A model generated the notes under the pieces. That model saw only the letters and a program-made list of their open reading frames with translations, was not told where the DNA came from and made no database searches. The position numbers were made by a program, and so were the translations under genes. Below, piece after piece: positions 37,205-50,141 of a stretch of DNA of 64,000 bases; the first letter of the stretch is position 1; every line of letters begins with the position of its first letter. This DNA comes from Cavia porcellus (taxonomy: Eukaryota; Chordata; Mammalia; Rodentia; Caviidae): assembly GCF_034190915.1 (NCBI RefSeq), contig NW_026947486.1, forward strand, positions 24,173,001-24,237,000. The letters are read 5' to 3'.

Positions 37205-38175
37205 ACTGCCTCACACACTTGAACCAACTGCCTCCCCCTCCGCAGCCGCCGGCAGGAGGAAAGTGGTCGTGATTTATGGCCAACACATAGGAATTAAAAC
37301 CTAAAAACTGAGGGAAAAAGAAACGGCGCAGTAGCAGAGACAGGACCTTCGACGGGGACCGAGAGTTGGGGGACCCAAGGCAGCCTCCCAGGTGAAATGC
37401 CCCTGGGAGCCGCAAAGGACTTCTAAAGGTTGAGTTTTCAGCAAGAAAATCCCACAACATAAGGCACCCATACTGTAGCCAGGGAATAATGACACGCCTT
37501 CCTCTATGGACCAAGACCGAAGGACATTCTCTGCACTTTTTTAAGACGCGAAGGGCGGGTGCACAACACGCGGGAAGTTTACGCGCGACGCTACTGCCAT
37601 CTAGCGGCCGGAGAAACAGACCCGCGGCTTCCTGACGTCAGAATGCACACTCTTCCGAACTTCTGCGGCCACAGACCAGGAGATAAAGTAGGGGCGCGCC
37701 ACGGAGCACGTTATAAAGAACCCCAGCGCGCACTAAAGCCCAGGGAGTAGTCCCAGGGAAGGCTCCGCCCCTGCAGGAAGCCGCCCCCTCACCCCTCGCC
37801 CTGGAAGCAGAGCACCCGCAGCCGGAAGTCACTGCGTCCCCGGAAGGACGCGCCGGATGGAGGCCCAGCATTGGGTTGTTGTGGGACTGTGCGCGGCAGC
37901 CCGCGGCCCGGGCAGGGCTGGGGTCCTAGTTCTGACACTTCCTGTTACACACAGACCAAACTTGTGGTGTCTGGGGATTTCTGCCCCACGCCGGGACAGG
38001 CTCCGCTTGCCAGCGCCAGCCATGTGGTTTCTCTGGTCCTGCTACCACTGAAGCTGGCATCTGAACAGGTCTGTCACTTGGCAGCCTCACGCTCTGCCTC
38101 ATAGCCTTGGCCTCTGGCCTCCTTCTGGGCGCACAGGGCTCCCAAGAGGCCCAGTACACAGCACCACAGCTGAAG
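37205..38175 (+). promoter_or_regulatory. CpG-rich promoter-like module (unit 5)
   Basis: Motif set preserved. The frame starting at 37857 is cut to 64 codons by a stop, while the regulatory motifs are intact. Confidence 0.62.
37602..37620 (-). promoter_or_regulatory. CTCF-like motif (unit 5)
   Basis: Motif unchanged in the deleted unit. Confidence 0.65.
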
Positions 38176-39047
38176 GATCTTCAGTAAATGAGCTCACCTG
38201 GCCGGTGCCACAAAGACAACCTCAGCCTTGTTCCCTCTTCGTTTACCCAGGGTATCAGGATGCTTCAAAGAGAAGCTCAGTGTTCACCAGTGTCCAGGGG
38301 CTGTCAAACTCTGGAGTTACATTTAGGTTACAGAATGCTTTCATGTCCCCAGAGGAAACATAAAATAAAAGATGCAATGGGAAAGGGTGCAGTGCTCCCA
38401 ACAAAAGCTTTTCATCCCGCAGGGGTATCAACATCCATAACTTTCACAAGAAAATGGTAAAGCAAAAAGCCCTGTAGGGACAGACACGGTTGAAAGTGTA
38501 CCCTGAGGTACTATGAAATGACTCACACATTACAATTACAAAGGCAGTGACCTAGGACGGGCTGGAACCTTCTTCATGTGTGCCACGAGTGCATGGAGGC
38601 AGAAGGTGCTACAGCCGGGCCCTGTTTGCTTTCTGTCCTGACCAAACTACACTGAGTACAAACACGAAGCAAAACCACAATGACTTCTGTTGCAGTAACC
38701 TTCCTTTACCTTTCTGTTGCTTTCTTTGTGTTGGGGACCTGACATGTTGGTTGGTTGTTTTGTTGTGTTTTGAGAAGCTATTTTCTGCCCACCTGATCAG
38801 CAAACAATTTTTACAGCTTCTACAAAGCAATTCAGGTGGTGGACAGGCATTTCACTGAACTGCAAAGTGCCACCCTGACAACTGCAAGGTCCTCCTTCTG
38901 AGTCGCAGTAACAAAAAAGGAAACCATTCAGGTTATTTTCCAGTTATCATAAGACAAAGTAATTCATGCTGTGTGAACATTACTCATGCAAATTCGTTGT
39001 ACATGTCAATCGAATTCTAAATGATTCTATAAAACAAAAAGATCTTT

Positions 39048-42000
39048 AAAAGATAGTGCCAGCAGATCAACCAGACAGAAAATCAGCAAAGTAAGAACAA
39101 AACTGAATCATACCTGTGAACAAATGGACTTGATAGACATGTAAAGAGTGTTCCATCCAACAACATCAGAATACACAGTCTTCTCGGTAGTACGTGGGAC
39201 ACTTTCTAAAATACACACTATAATACGCCGCAAAATATACTTAAATAAATGCAAAAGAGCTGAAATTATCCCATGCATGTTATAGGATCATAGTGCCATG
39301 AAATTACAAGTTAATAATAAAAGATACTGCAAAATTCCCACAAACACATGGAAACTGAGTAACACACTCGTGAGTGATCACTGGGTATCAGGGGAAATTA
39401 AAGAAGATATTAAACCCTACCTAAAAGCAAACGACAATACAAATACAACTTACTGGAATCTGTGGCATGCAATGAAAACTGTCCTCGGACGAAAATTTAT
39501 TTCACTAATTTCCCACATCAGGAAACACAAGGAGTACAAATAAATAACCTGATGCTACACTTCAAACATCTAGGAAAAGAAGAGCAAGTCAAGCCCAAAG
39601 CCTAAAGAAGGGAGGAATTTTTAAAAATCAGAGCATAAATTAATGAGATAGAGACTAGGAAAACAATCGAAAGAATGAATGGATCAAAGAGTTGGTTTTC
39701 TGCAAGAATAAATAAAATTGATAAGCCCTTAGCCAACCTTACTTTTTTAAAAAAGGGAAGAAATACCTCAAATTCATGCAATAAGGAATGAAAAAGGCGA
39801 AATCACTACAGACTCTGTAGAAATACAGAAGACCATCAACAGCTATTTTGAAAACCTCTCCTCACACAGGTTTGGTATTTCAGCAGAGATTGACAGATTC
39901 CATAAACATATGAAGTACCAAAGCTAGGTCAAGAAGATGTAAAACTGATGAATAACCCAATTTCTATTAATGAAATTGAAAATGTAATTAAGTCCTTACC
40001 TACAAAGAAGAGGCCAGGCCCAGTCGGATTCACTGGGGAATTCTACAAGAAGTACAAAGAAGACTTAGTGGCCCAAACTCCTCAAATTCTTCAATGAAAT
40101 CAAAAGGATAGCGATCCTTCCTAAGTCATTCCTGGAAGCCAATATTACTCTAGTACCAAAAACCTGATAATGGCCCAAGTAAAAAAGTGAACTACAGGCC
40201 AATCTCCCTAATGAACACAGATGACAAATCCTCAGTAAAATATTGGCAAATAGGGGCTGGGGATTTAGCTCAGCAGCATAAGCACCTACCTTGCAAGCAG
40301 GCACTCTTGAGGTCAATCCCTGGTACCGATAAAATGGAAAAAGAAAAAAAATACATTGGCAAATAGGATGCAGAAAATCATCAACAAGATCATATATCAT
40401 GACCAAGTGGGATTCATCCCAGGCATGCAGGGATGGTTCAACATACGTAAATCAATACATGCAATCCAATATCACTAAAGCCAAAAGTAAGGGGCACATG
40501 ATCATCTCGATAGATGCAGAAAAATCTTTTGATAAGGTCCAACACTCATTAATGGTAAGAACCTTACAGAAAATCGGAATAGATGATCTTTACCTCAACA
40601 TGACAAAGGGCATCTGTGACAAACCAACAGCCAGTTCCATGCTAAATCGCCAAAAACTGAAGGCCTTTACCTTGAAATCAGGCACAAGACAAGGGTGTCC
40701 CTTAGCACCGCTCCTATTTCATATAGTACTGGAAATACTAGCCAGAGCAATATAGACAGGAGAGAGAATTAATGGGGGAAGGGTAGGAAAAGAAAAAGTT
40801 AAATTATCATTATTTGCGGATGACATGATACTCTACATAGAAGACCGCAAAACTCCATTGAAAGACTCCTAGATATAATAAGTAAATTCAACAGTGTACC
40901 TGGATACAAAATCAGTACCCGAAAATCAATAGCATTTCTATACACTAAAAACAAGATACAGAGAGACAAACAAGAGAAGCCACAGCCTTCACCCTAGCAA
41001 GCAAAATGAAATATTTAGGAATTTTTCTCCTGAAAGAAGTCAAAGATCTACATAGGGGAAATTATAATACACTGAAAAAAGAAATTGAAGAGGATCTCAG
41101 AAAATGGAAAATCATCCCTTGCTCATGGATAGCAAGCATAAATATTGTGAAATTGTCCATTCTCATAAAACTGTCATAAAGATTCAATGCAATTCCAATA
41201 AAAATACCAGCAACATACCTCATAGATCTTGACAAATCACTCCTAAAATTCATCTAGGGCCAGAAGAGACCTAGAATAGCAAAGACAATTCTAAGCAGCA
41301 AAGGCAAGGCACGAGGCATCACAGGCCCTGACTTGAACTTATACTACAAAGCAATTGTAGTAAAATCAACATTGTACTGGAATAACAACAGAGTCGAAGA
41401 TCAATGGATTCGATTAGGTGTAACCACAACTACAAACAAGATGAAACACCTCTCTTTGATAAAGGGGCCAAACTTGTTCACTGTAAGAAAGACTGTTTCT
41501 TTAATACACGGTGTTGGAAAAACTGGCTCTCCATATGCTGAAAACTAAGACTTGACCCATGCCTGGCACCATGTACCAAACTGAAATCTAGAAGGATCAA
41601 AGTTCTGAATATTCAAACAGAAACACTAAATCTATTGGAAGACAGAGTGGGGACAAACCTTGAAGACGTAGGGGTAGGTAGAGAATTCATGAACAGGAAT
41701 CAAACTGCACGGGAAATACTTTCCAGAATCAACAACTTAGATCATGTCTTATTAAAACGTTTCTGCACGTCCAAAGACATCTCTAGCATAGTGAAAAGAA
41801 AACCTACAAACTGGGAAACAATCTTAGTGAACTGTCCTTCAGACATAGGACTTCTTTCTAAAACATATAAGGAATTTTTAAAAAATCAGACCCCCAAAAT
41901 TGAAGGATCCAATCCAAAAATCGGCATCTGAGGTGAATACACAATTCTCAGATGAAGAAATACAAATGGAAAACAAATACATGAAAAAATGTTCATCATC

Positions 42001-43120
42001 AGTACTCATTAGAGAAATACAAATTAAAGTCATACTTGAGATTCCATCTCAGTCCGGAAAGAGTGGCCAGGATCAAGAAAGCTACCAACAACAAATGCTG
42101 GAGAGCCTGTCGGGGAAAAGGGACTGTCCTGCACTCTTAGTGGGAGTGTAGACTGGTACTACCATTGTGGATGTCATTGTGGAGATTTCTCAAAAAGCTG
42201 GGATTGGAAGTCGCATTAGTTCCAGCTATTCCACTTCTAGGCATATTCCCAGAAGAACTGAAGACTTCATACCAGAGTGACATACCTCCACCCCTGTTTA
42301 TAGCAGCACAATTTGTAATAGCCAGATTTTGGAAACACCCTAAGTGTCCATCAACTGAGGAAGGGATAAAAAAGATGTGGTATTTTTATACAATGGAGTA
42401 CTACTCAGCTATAAAGAATGATCACATTGAGATATTTATAAGTAAATGGTGAAGATTGACACCACACTCGTAAGTGAAAAAAGTCAAACTCATATGTATA
42501 AATACTGAATATTTTCCCGAGTGTAAGAAATGGTAAGAATACGTAAAAGCACATCGTAATCATGATTCCCCATTATATTATTTTGAAGACTTATAAGGTT
42601 TTCATTCATTAATTGGAATGCTTTTATTCTGGGGTGTTTGATTTTATAGTCTGTGATGCTATAAACTGTTATTTTGAAGACAAGAAGACATTGTAATAGC
42701 TAGTGCTGATTTAATGTCCACTTGTTCTGAAGTCCCATCAAGCTTTTGTTCTTCTGTCTCCATCGGCTTTATCATGTTGTTTCTCATTGGATTTTATTAT
42801 ATGTGATAATATGAACAAAATATTTTATAGACAAGGAGCTAATAAAGAAACCATTGTTCGTTTTCTGTTAGTTGGTTCTAAATACCCTGCAATACTTTCA
42901 TCCTCTTGAATGGTTTTACACTGTCTTGTTATGTTTGATCCTATAGCACACGAAGGTGTACCCAAATATTTCAAGGATACAGACACTATGGTAACTACTG
43001 TTATGTAGGATTATCTTGTGGTGAAACACTATGTTGCTTAAACTGTTCAGCTCTGACCTGTGTTGTTTTGTCCTCTTTTATCTTACTCTCTTTTACTTTT
43101 TTTTAACTAAAAAAAAAGAG
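39048..43120 (+). mobile_element. 5'-truncated L1 (unit 6), dead
   Basis: ORF2 remnants comprise the endonuclease end (39298-39543), RT (40399-40755, with FADD just after a frameshift), and later blocks 41333-41548, 41635-41931, 41900-42151 and 42165-42452. Several frameshifts are private to this unit. The second half is shared with unit 7. Confidence 0.9.
40253..40352 (+). mobile_element. ID-like SINE in L1 of unit 6
   Basis: Same site as in units 1-3. It has the longer cctaccttgcaagcagg form, so it groups with units 2 and 3. Confidence 0.9.
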
Positions 43121-43712
43121 AATAAAACCCTGGATAATATTAGGGATCTCGGTATGTTTTAAATGATTATTTATTTGAGATACCAGCTTTCTAATCCAAA
43201 CTATTTGGACGGAGCTTCACCGCAGTTATTTGAATTTGTATTTTGCAATGTTATCATCCTCTAAGTCACTAACACAGTATGCTGACTTTGAACTAGTAGT
43301 AATCCTCCTGCCTGAGTCTCCCTGAGGGTGTCTGTGGAAGGTGTGACCCAGCAAGCCTGGCTCAAATGCATGACCAGTGCAGGTGTTGGTTTTGGCTGGG
43401 CAATGGCATGGTGGGCAAGACAGATTCTCTTCACGTCACTCTGAAGAAATTTCACACAGTGAGGTTCAAGGATGTCTACAATGAAAGAAGGTACTGGAAG
43501 AGGTCCATAAACACCAGAAATACAGAGATGCCTCCAAAAATACAATCTCAAAACCCCATTCGCCCAGGAATCTATCCCCCTCCTGGCGAAGTTCTCACAA
43601 ATAGGAAAAGAAGTGTTTGTTTTAGCAATACACGTGTTCATGGAAGCACAATTCATGATGACTAAATCTTGGAAGTACCCACTGGGCTCAGCAGGAGATT
43701 AATAAAGAAAAT

Positions 43713-43893
43713 TGGCCCTGGTGTGGTGACTCACACCTGTAATCCCAGCACTCTGGAGGCTGAGGCAGGAACATCTTTATCAATTCAAGACCAGCCTGGG
43801 ATACAAAGTGAGATGCAGGCCTGCCCCAATTGCAAAGACAGACCCTGCCTCAAAATGGAAAAAAAAAAAAAAGAAAGAAAGAAAGAAAGAAAA
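43713..43893 (+). mobile_element. 7SL-derived B1-like SINE (unit 6)
   Basis: Orthologous insertion with an expanded (GAAA)n tail at about 43870-43893. Confidence 0.88.
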
Positions 43894-44565
43894 TAGAAAA
43901 CGCCATGTTTATACACAATGCAGGGCCACTTCACCATAAAGGATAAACTTGAGTCTTTGACAGGAAAACGTATGCATTTGAGAACTTACTGTTATTTGAA
44001 GAAAATAAGACATTCCAGGTACATATATCGAAGTTCGTCATCTGAGAAACCCAAAATGTAACTAGGAGAGGACAGAGAACAGGTAATTAGCAGACAGCTG
44101 TTTTGCAAGTGGAAGAAGGACTAAAAGGTGGAGAGAGGAGAAGGCTGAGGAGGGGCAGGGGATCAAAGAGGAATACACTGCCTTACACACTTGAACCAAC
44201 CGCCTCCCCCCTCTGCTGCCGCCGGCAGGAGGAAAGTGGTCGTGATTTATGGCGAACACATAGGAATTAAAACCTAAAAACGGACGGAAAAAGAAATGGC
44301 GCTGTAGCGGAGACAAGACCTTCGACGGGGACCGAGTGTTGGGGGAGCCAAGGAGGCCTCCCAGGTGAAATGCCCCTGGGAGCCGCAAAGGACTTCTAAA
44401 GGTTGAGTTTTCAGCAAGAAAATCCCACAGCATAAGGCACCCATACTGTAGCCAGTGGCTTCTGACCCGCCTTGCAACTATGCGGGTAGACCCAAGGACA
44501 TTCTCCGCACTTTTTTAAGACGCGAAGGGCGGGTGCACAACACGCGGGAAGTTTGCGACGGACGC

Positions 44566-44584
44566 TACTGCCATCTAGCGGCGG
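44566..44584 (-). promoter_or_regulatory. CTCF-like motif (unit 6)
   Basis: One C-to-G change in the weakly constrained flank (gcggcgg for gcggccg), core unchanged. It points leftwards, away from the palindrome centre. Confidence 0.63.
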
Positions 44585-45139
44585 CAGAAACAGACCCGCG
44601 ACTTCCTGACGGCAGAATGCACGCTCTTCCGAACTTCTGCGGCCACAGACCAGGAGATAAAGTAGGGGCGCGCCGCGGAACACGATAGAAAGAACCCCAG
44701 CGCGCACTAAAGCCCAGGGAGTAGGCCCAGGGAAGGCTCCGCCCCTGCAGGAAGCCGCCCCCTCACCCCTCGCCCTGGAAGCAGAGCACCCGCAGCCGGA
44801 AGTCACTGCGTCCCCGGAAGGACGCGCCGGATGGAGGCCCAGCATTGGGTTGTTGTGGGCCTGCGCGCCGCGGCCCGCGGCCCGGGCAGCCCTGGGGTCC
44901 TAGTTCTGACACTTCCTGTTACACACAGACCAAACTTGTGGTGTCTGGGGGTTGCTGGCTCACGCCGGGACAGGCTCCTCTTGCCAGCGCCAGCCATGGG
45001 GTTTCTCTGGTCCTGCTACCACCGAAGCTGGCATCTGAACAGGGCTGTCACCTGGCAGCATCATGCTCTGCCTCATAGCCCTGGCCTGTGGCCTCCTTGT
45101 GGGCGCACAGGGCTCCCAGGAGGCCCAGTACACAGCACC

Positions 45140-45174
45140 ACAGCTGAAGGATCTTCAGTAAATGAGCTCACCTG
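45140..45174 (+). repeat. Stub of a seventh left-arm unit
   Basis: About 35 bp of the tail module end abruptly at the start of the spacer. This is the array edge. Confidence 0.8.
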
Positions 45175-45229
45175 GAAGGCCTTGTTTTTTCTTACATGGG
45201 TAGGCCCAGAACCCTCCTCAGCTTGAATG

Positions 45230-46600
45230 CCAGGTCAACCTTGTGATACTGAGCTATATTTCGACGTATAAATATACACCCACATGTATAGCATAGAATT
45301 TATTATTGCCAAATCTCTCAACTCAAATGCCCATCAACTGAGGAATGCATAAAATCGATGTGATATGTTTGTACAATATGTTAGTACACACCTGTAAAGA
45401 TAAAGCACATTCAAGCTTTTATAGGTAAATGAAAGCCACTTGAGACCATAGACATTCGTGGAGTATCACATGTCAAAATACTGTTTTGTCTCCCTAATGT
45501 AAGGAATTGAAGCAGTAAATAGGATAAAAAAAAATATTCAGCAAATTTTGGGAAAGAGTAAGAAACTGTTCAAAGAGAAAAACAATAACTCATCCCGGTG
45601 ATGGAGAAAAAAGGAAAAGAAAATAAATGATATATAAATTTGCATATACACTTAAGTGTTGTTAAATGATAGTAGTATTAATTCTATTAGTTTGGAGCTG
45701 GGGATTTAGCTCAGTGGCATAAGCGCCTGCCTTGCAAGCAGGTGGTCGTGAGTTTGATCCCTAGTACCGATTAAAAAAAAAAAACGATAAAAGACAAAAA
45801 AAACGTTTTATTAGTTCTTGGAACAAAGCAGATAACACCCATAGGATTAGATAAATTTTGCATGACCAGATCTGTTCATTCGACTTTTAGATAACTATCC
45901 AAAACCACAAAACTTGTTTTGTTCGTACTACCTTGTTTTGAAAGTCTATATGGTATAATTTCTTCCCTTTATTTGAAGTTATGCATAAGTTGTTTTTTTC
46001 CCTATGATACCGAAACCATAGATGTAGACGTATAGGGTTTTATATATATCTAGAACTTTATCCAAAGGGTTTAAAAGAATTGACTTTAGTATATGTGATA
46101 GCATGAGCAAGTACACTGAAGAAAACAAGACACCATGGCAGCCATAGATGATTTCCTATCATTTTGATTCAAAAGCCAATAATGATTATATTCTTGGCTT
46201 TGTTTGGCTTTTTAGTCTACTTTCAATTATTTGATTTCAATATGTATGAAGACCCCTATTTTGAAGAAAACTAGAGTCATTAGGCAGCCATCATTGATTT
46301 CCTAGTGTCTGGACTTGAAAGCTCTTAAGGCTCTCATTCTTTGGTCTTGACTGCTTTTATACTATTTTGATTTGTATCAATTTATTGTGTGTGAAGTTAT
46401 GGGCAACTGTTTCGAAGAAAACAAGAGACATTTTGGTAGCCACTGTTAATTTCCTGTTGTCTTTTTCTGAAATCCCTTGTTATTTGCATGGCTTTACTCT
46501 GCTCAGTTCTCTTCTGTTTTGTTTTGGTTCATTGTCTTTAAAGTAAAAAATAAAAGCAGTGTTAACACAGGCTCCTGACTAGAACACAGGAAATACAAAC
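45230..46600 (+). mobile_element. Old L1 3' end in spacer
   Basis: Diverged version of the L1 C-terminal region (cccatcaactgaggaatg near 45330) and its 3' UTR. At about 46080-46540 three copies of a subrepeat of ~150-190 bp are visible, each with a ttgaagaaaac-type core. They correspond to the ~150-bp subrepeats in the young L1 3' UTRs. No open frame. Confidence 0.7.
45694..45803 (+). mobile_element. ID-like SINE in spacer
   Basis: ggagctggggatttagctcag head and A-rich tail, with an approximate tattagtt duplication on both sides. Not present in the array units. Confidence 0.88.
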
Positions 46601-46656
46601 TATAAAAGAAAAAGAGCAACAAATCTGCACATTAGCTTGACTTCTATAACTGTCTA

Positions 46657-46748
46657 TTTTTTTTTTTTTTTTTTGGTACTGGGGATTGAACTCACGATCT
46701 CAAGCTTGCCAGGTAGGCAGTTATGCCACCAAGGTAAATCCCCGGTCC
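46657..46748 (-). mobile_element. ID-like SINE in spacer, variant
   Basis: Poly-T, then ggtactggggattgaactcacgatc and a changed anticodon-arm region (tcaagcttgccaggtaggc). The flanking agct-gacttcta sequences on both sides look like an imperfect duplication. Confidence 0.82.
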
Positions 46749-47155
46749 CTAGCTGGACTTCTAAACAGTCTCCCTATAGGCTTTTTCCTTAAGAAGAGAC
46801 TCAACACACCTCCCACTTGAGGCAGACACCTTAGATTGGCGAGCCCCAGGCCAGTACAACCAGTCATAGATGGCAGGAGGATTTCACTGAGCTATCCCGT
46901 CTTTTTATTTCTTATTTTCAGCCATGGTCTCCTAACTCACTAAATCAACCTGGCTGGTGTTAAAATGGTGATCCTCCTGCCTCAGTCTCCCTGAGTGTGG
47001 CTGTGCAAGGTGTGAGCCACCAATCCTTCCTCAAAATGCATTTTATGGATGAACTATTCTCTGAGGAAATTATGAGAAATATAGGTATTGTTTTTTGCTG
47101 GGTGATGGGACAGTGGCAAGAATGGTTTTCCTCATGACATTCTGAAGTGATTTTT

Positions 47156-47253
47156 TTTTTGTCCTTTTCGTTTTTATCGGTACCAGGGATCAAACTCATG
47201 ACTGCCTGCTTGCAAGGCAGGTGCTTATGCCGCTAAGCTAAATTCCCTGCCCC
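47156..47253 (-). mobile_element. ID-like SINE in degenerate unit
   Basis: Poly-T and minus-strand SINE with a ctgaagtgattttt duplication at 47142-47155 and 47254-47267. Absent at the same site in all array units. Confidence 0.9.
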
Positions 47254-47438
47254 CTGAAGTGATTTTTGCAGAGTGAGGTTCAAGCATGACTACAATGAGG
47301 GAATATACTGAAAGAAGTCAATAAACACCAGGAGATGAATTGAGACACCTCAAAAAATTTAGTCTGGAAACTATTCAGCCAGTATCTATTCCCCTCCATG
47401 GGAAATTCCTCAAAGAGTTAAAGATGTTATGTTACAGA

Positions 47439-47458
47439 TATATATATATATATATATA
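47439..47458. repeat. (TA)n simple repeat
   Basis: About ten TA units. Confidence 0.9.
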
Positions 47459-48115
47459 CTAGTGTTCATGACAGGACAGTTCATAACAGCTAAATCTTGG
47501 AAGTAGTCCATAGGCCCATGAACATATTAATGGATAAAAAATTCTGTTTTTTTATATGTAGTGCTACTTTGCCATTAAGAAGTATGATATCGAGTCACTT
47601 AAAGGGAAACATGCATTTTAGAACATAATGGTAAATAAATCAGAGAGACTATATATTTATCACGTCTTTTCTCTTCTGAGAAAGCAAAGTATACATAACA
47701 AGCAAAGAACAGATAATGGGAAAAAGGAAGATAGATCTTTTCCAAATGGAATAAGGACTAAAAGGTGGAGAGAGTAAACTACAAGGAGTGAAAGGGGATG
47801 AAAAAGGATATTATCTTCCATACTTGTATGGATTCCCCTAGAGGAAAGTAATCATTTATTGCAAACATGTATTACTAAAAGCTAAAAATTGATGGAGAAA
47901 GGATAAGTACAGCAGAAATGGAAAAAGGAAACAGGACTTTTCAGACAAAGAGAGACTTCTGGGGGCCTAGGCAGCCTCCAAGTTAAAATGCCAACCTGAC
48001 CTGAAATACAAAAAGGCTTCCATATGTGGTGATTTTTAGGAAGTAACTCCTCCAGCGTCTAGTGGCACCCAAAGTCTAGCCACTAGCTTTCTATGAACTG
48101 TGAAACTGGCCACAA

Positions 48116-48139
48116 ATTAATTAATTAATTAATTAATTG
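48116..48139. repeat. (TTAA)n simple repeat
   Basis: Six tetranucleotide units of ttaa/aatt type, at the place where the CpG module of the array has its CTCF-like region. Confidence 0.9.
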
Positions 48140-48424
48140 TCTTTTAGAAAGTTGGCTTTACTATGCACTTGAGTCTGGCCTTGAAAGCACCTGGTGGCCC
48201 AGGACTCTGTTGATATTTTATCAAAGAAAGTGTGAGGAAATACCCCCAAGATCTTTTCTACTACACCACAGTGTCATTTAGAGACCAGTGAAACGTACAT
48301 CGTGAATAAAGACCACAAATTTATCTTTTCCCCAACTTATGTGGCCCAAAAATCCTCAATCAAAGTCCATGTGTTCTAAATGGGATGAAAATCCTCAGAA
48401 TGCACTAAAACCAGTTAAAGTAGG

Positions 48425-48620
48425 CTTGTTGAAGGCTCCGCCCCTTAAGGAGCCTCCCTCCTCATGCCCTGAGAACCACAGCAACCAAAACAGGAAGTCA
48501 CCGGTTCCAGGAATGACGCACCAGATAGAGGCCCAGGATTGGATTGCTGTGGGCAGACGCGTGGGAACGCTGGCAGTTCAGCACTTGGGGTCCTACTTTT
48601 GACAGTGGTGTTACTAAAGG
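48425..48620 (+). promoter_or_regulatory. Degenerate copy of promoter module core
   Basis: Keeps the GC box ggctccgcccct (48434-48445) and an aggaagtcac ETS-type site (about 48492-48501) at the right spacing, despite loss of most CpGs and of the array ATG (now ATA). It could be residual function or simple shared ancestry. Confidence 0.5.
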
Positions 48621-48998
48621 AAAAGACCCATGGTATCTACTAAGTGCTTATCCACCTCCTGATACGCTCATGTTGACAGTACCATGCTGATTCTCTCTGC
48701 TGCACCCTCCCCCGCCCCGGGGTTTGCACAGGCCTCTCACTTGGCACTCGCACTCTCTTTGTATTAGCGGTGGCCTTTTCTATTCTTACTCACCTGCCTG
48801 ACACTAGAAAAAGTTATGTTTTTTGTTTATAATAAAATAAAACCCCTGCATATTGACGTGGCTCTTGGCAAATCTCCCTGGAAGGGTGCTTCTTCCCTGC
48901 TATAATATGGCAGAATCGGTTAAGATAGAGAATGAAGAGATCTTATAAAATACGAAAGACTGGTAGAGCTGGGACTGAAAGAAAGTTTTCTTGAACTC

Positions 48999-49420
48999 TG
49001 TGAAAGGGTTTTGGCCCAGACAGGCCTCTGTGGCCGAGAAAGCCTCAACCGGAACCAGGAAGCTCCTATCTCCCCCGCCCCTAGGAACTTACCTGTAACG
49101 CCATCTTCCTGCCCCTGGGAATTTACCTATGGTGCCAAACCTAGGACCAATGGGCTACCTGTGCATCCCTAATACCCGCCTTAGGTTCCACCCCAAACCG
49201 AGGCTACTTACGTGCCTCACTCCACGTGTTCCATGGAGAGATCTCGGACCCTGGGGTGGAGATGCCGTGCCCAGGGAGTTCGGTGGTGTCTCTCCCCGCC
49301 TTCCCAAAATATGAAATAAAATTTCATATTTCTTATCTTTTCAGCCGCCGCCGGTCCTCCCCCTCAGATCTATCACTCTGGCCCGAGGGTTGGTCCTATG
49401 TAAGACCTTGTGCGAAGTAA
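48999..49420 (+). mobile_element. Possible solo LTR (class I-like)
   Basis: Starts TGTGAAAGGG. It is C-rich in the middle and has an aataaa signal near 49313-49320, followed by a T-rich and pyrimidine-rich end. This layout resembles an ERV LTR. I found no flanking duplication and no clear CA end, so both the identity and the borders are uncertain. Confidence 0.4.
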
Positions 49421-50141
49421 AATGAGAAAACTATATGCCCAAAACAAACATGTCTTTGTGGCAAAAACGGTGTCTAATTATTTGCCTACAGCACTGTTAA
49501 AAATGAAACATTATCTGACGAAAACCATGTAACTTTTTCAGTTATGTGATTCCTGGCCAAACCAGTTTCAGGCATATGATCTAGTTTTGGGGAGAGAAAG
49601 AACATTGCAGTTTTATTATTTCACTTCACACTTAATGTTTAATGTAAATAACCATATCCTAGGTTTCAATCACATTAATACAAAAATTATTTATTATTTA
49701 AATTACACTTTTTACATTAAAAGGAAAGATGAGAAAGCTGTGAGACCACAAACATGGTATACTGCATAATTAGCAGGGCTACAGTGATCTTTTTCCTGTA
49801 TCACTTCTTTCATGTTGGACAGTTATCTGTTGATTTATAGCAACTGTGAATTTGAAACATTCTGATGTAATATAGGGTTCATACTTCCTGCGAAGATTTC
49901 ATAGCCTGCAGCACTCAGCTCTAGAGTGTCCACCACTGCAGAATGTGTTCTAAGAGCCCCAACCCAACATCAAAGTCTCTGGGGAGACATTCCGGGAGCC
50001 AAGCCAATATGCAGAATTTTTATTTCCTGTATTCTAGTTAGCACCCTATGTGAACCTTGCTTAAAAAGCCATTTTGGAGTTGGGAATACAGTTTAGTACC
50101 AGGGCCTTAACCAGCCATCAATGGTAGGTTGCTTTGTGGTC
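49421..50141. other. AT-rich spacer without recognisable feature
   Basis: No gene, SINE or array homology that I can see. The frame 49587-49769 is AT-rich and looks like chance. Confidence 0.6.

Larger units (their letters stand above)
34924..38165 (+). repeat. Macrosatellite unit 5, internally deleted
   Basis: Short unit of 3.24 kb. The tail module and the first ~85 bp of the L1 are present. The sequence then jumps at about 35897 into the L1 3' UTR, which removes about 3.7 kb including the ORF2 remnant and the ID SINE. The 7SL SINE, relic block, CpG module and CTCF-like motif are all retained. Confidence 0.88.
41340..44945 (+). repeat. Left arm of near-identical inverted repeat
   Basis: This 3.6-kb stretch matches the reverse complement of 50752-54560. 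Two L1-derived reading frames (41900-42151 and 42165-42452) translate identically to their mirror copies at 53751-54002 and 53450-53737. The CpG-module frame 44411-44845 differs from 50852-51286 by only a few residues. Confidence 0.85.
38166..45139 (+). repeat. Macrosatellite unit 6, last of left arm
   Basis: Full-length unit of about 6.97 kb. The next unit starts at 45140 but stops after about 35 bp (near 45174), where the sequence switches to an old L1 3' end. The second half of this unit is the mirror image of unit 7. Confidence 0.88.
44175..45174 (+). promoter_or_regulatory. CpG-rich promoter-like module (unit 6)
   Basis: Motif set preserved. It is the innermost complete module of the left arm, and the array sequence ends about 35 bp into the next unit, near 45174. 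Confidence 0.62.
46918..48800 (+). repeat. Degenerate ancestral macrosatellite unit segment
   Basis: Collinear but strongly diverged homologue of the B1/L1 relic block and CpG module. Landmarks in order are the antisense B1 relic (46920-47036), gaggttcaagcatgactacaatg, the ctaaatcttggaagta segment, a stretch matching ggcacccatactgtagcc, and finally ggctccgcccct and the start-of-module bases. It lacks the 7SL SINE and has no recognisable CTCF-like motif at the matching place. It is a relic of the unit before the young amplification. Confidence 0.75.

Noticed and set aside
48040..48090. CTCF site in the fossil module (gcgtctagtggcac)
   Set aside because: It aligns to a different part of the module (near the ggcacccatactg stretch), and the core is one base short of the consensus spacing.
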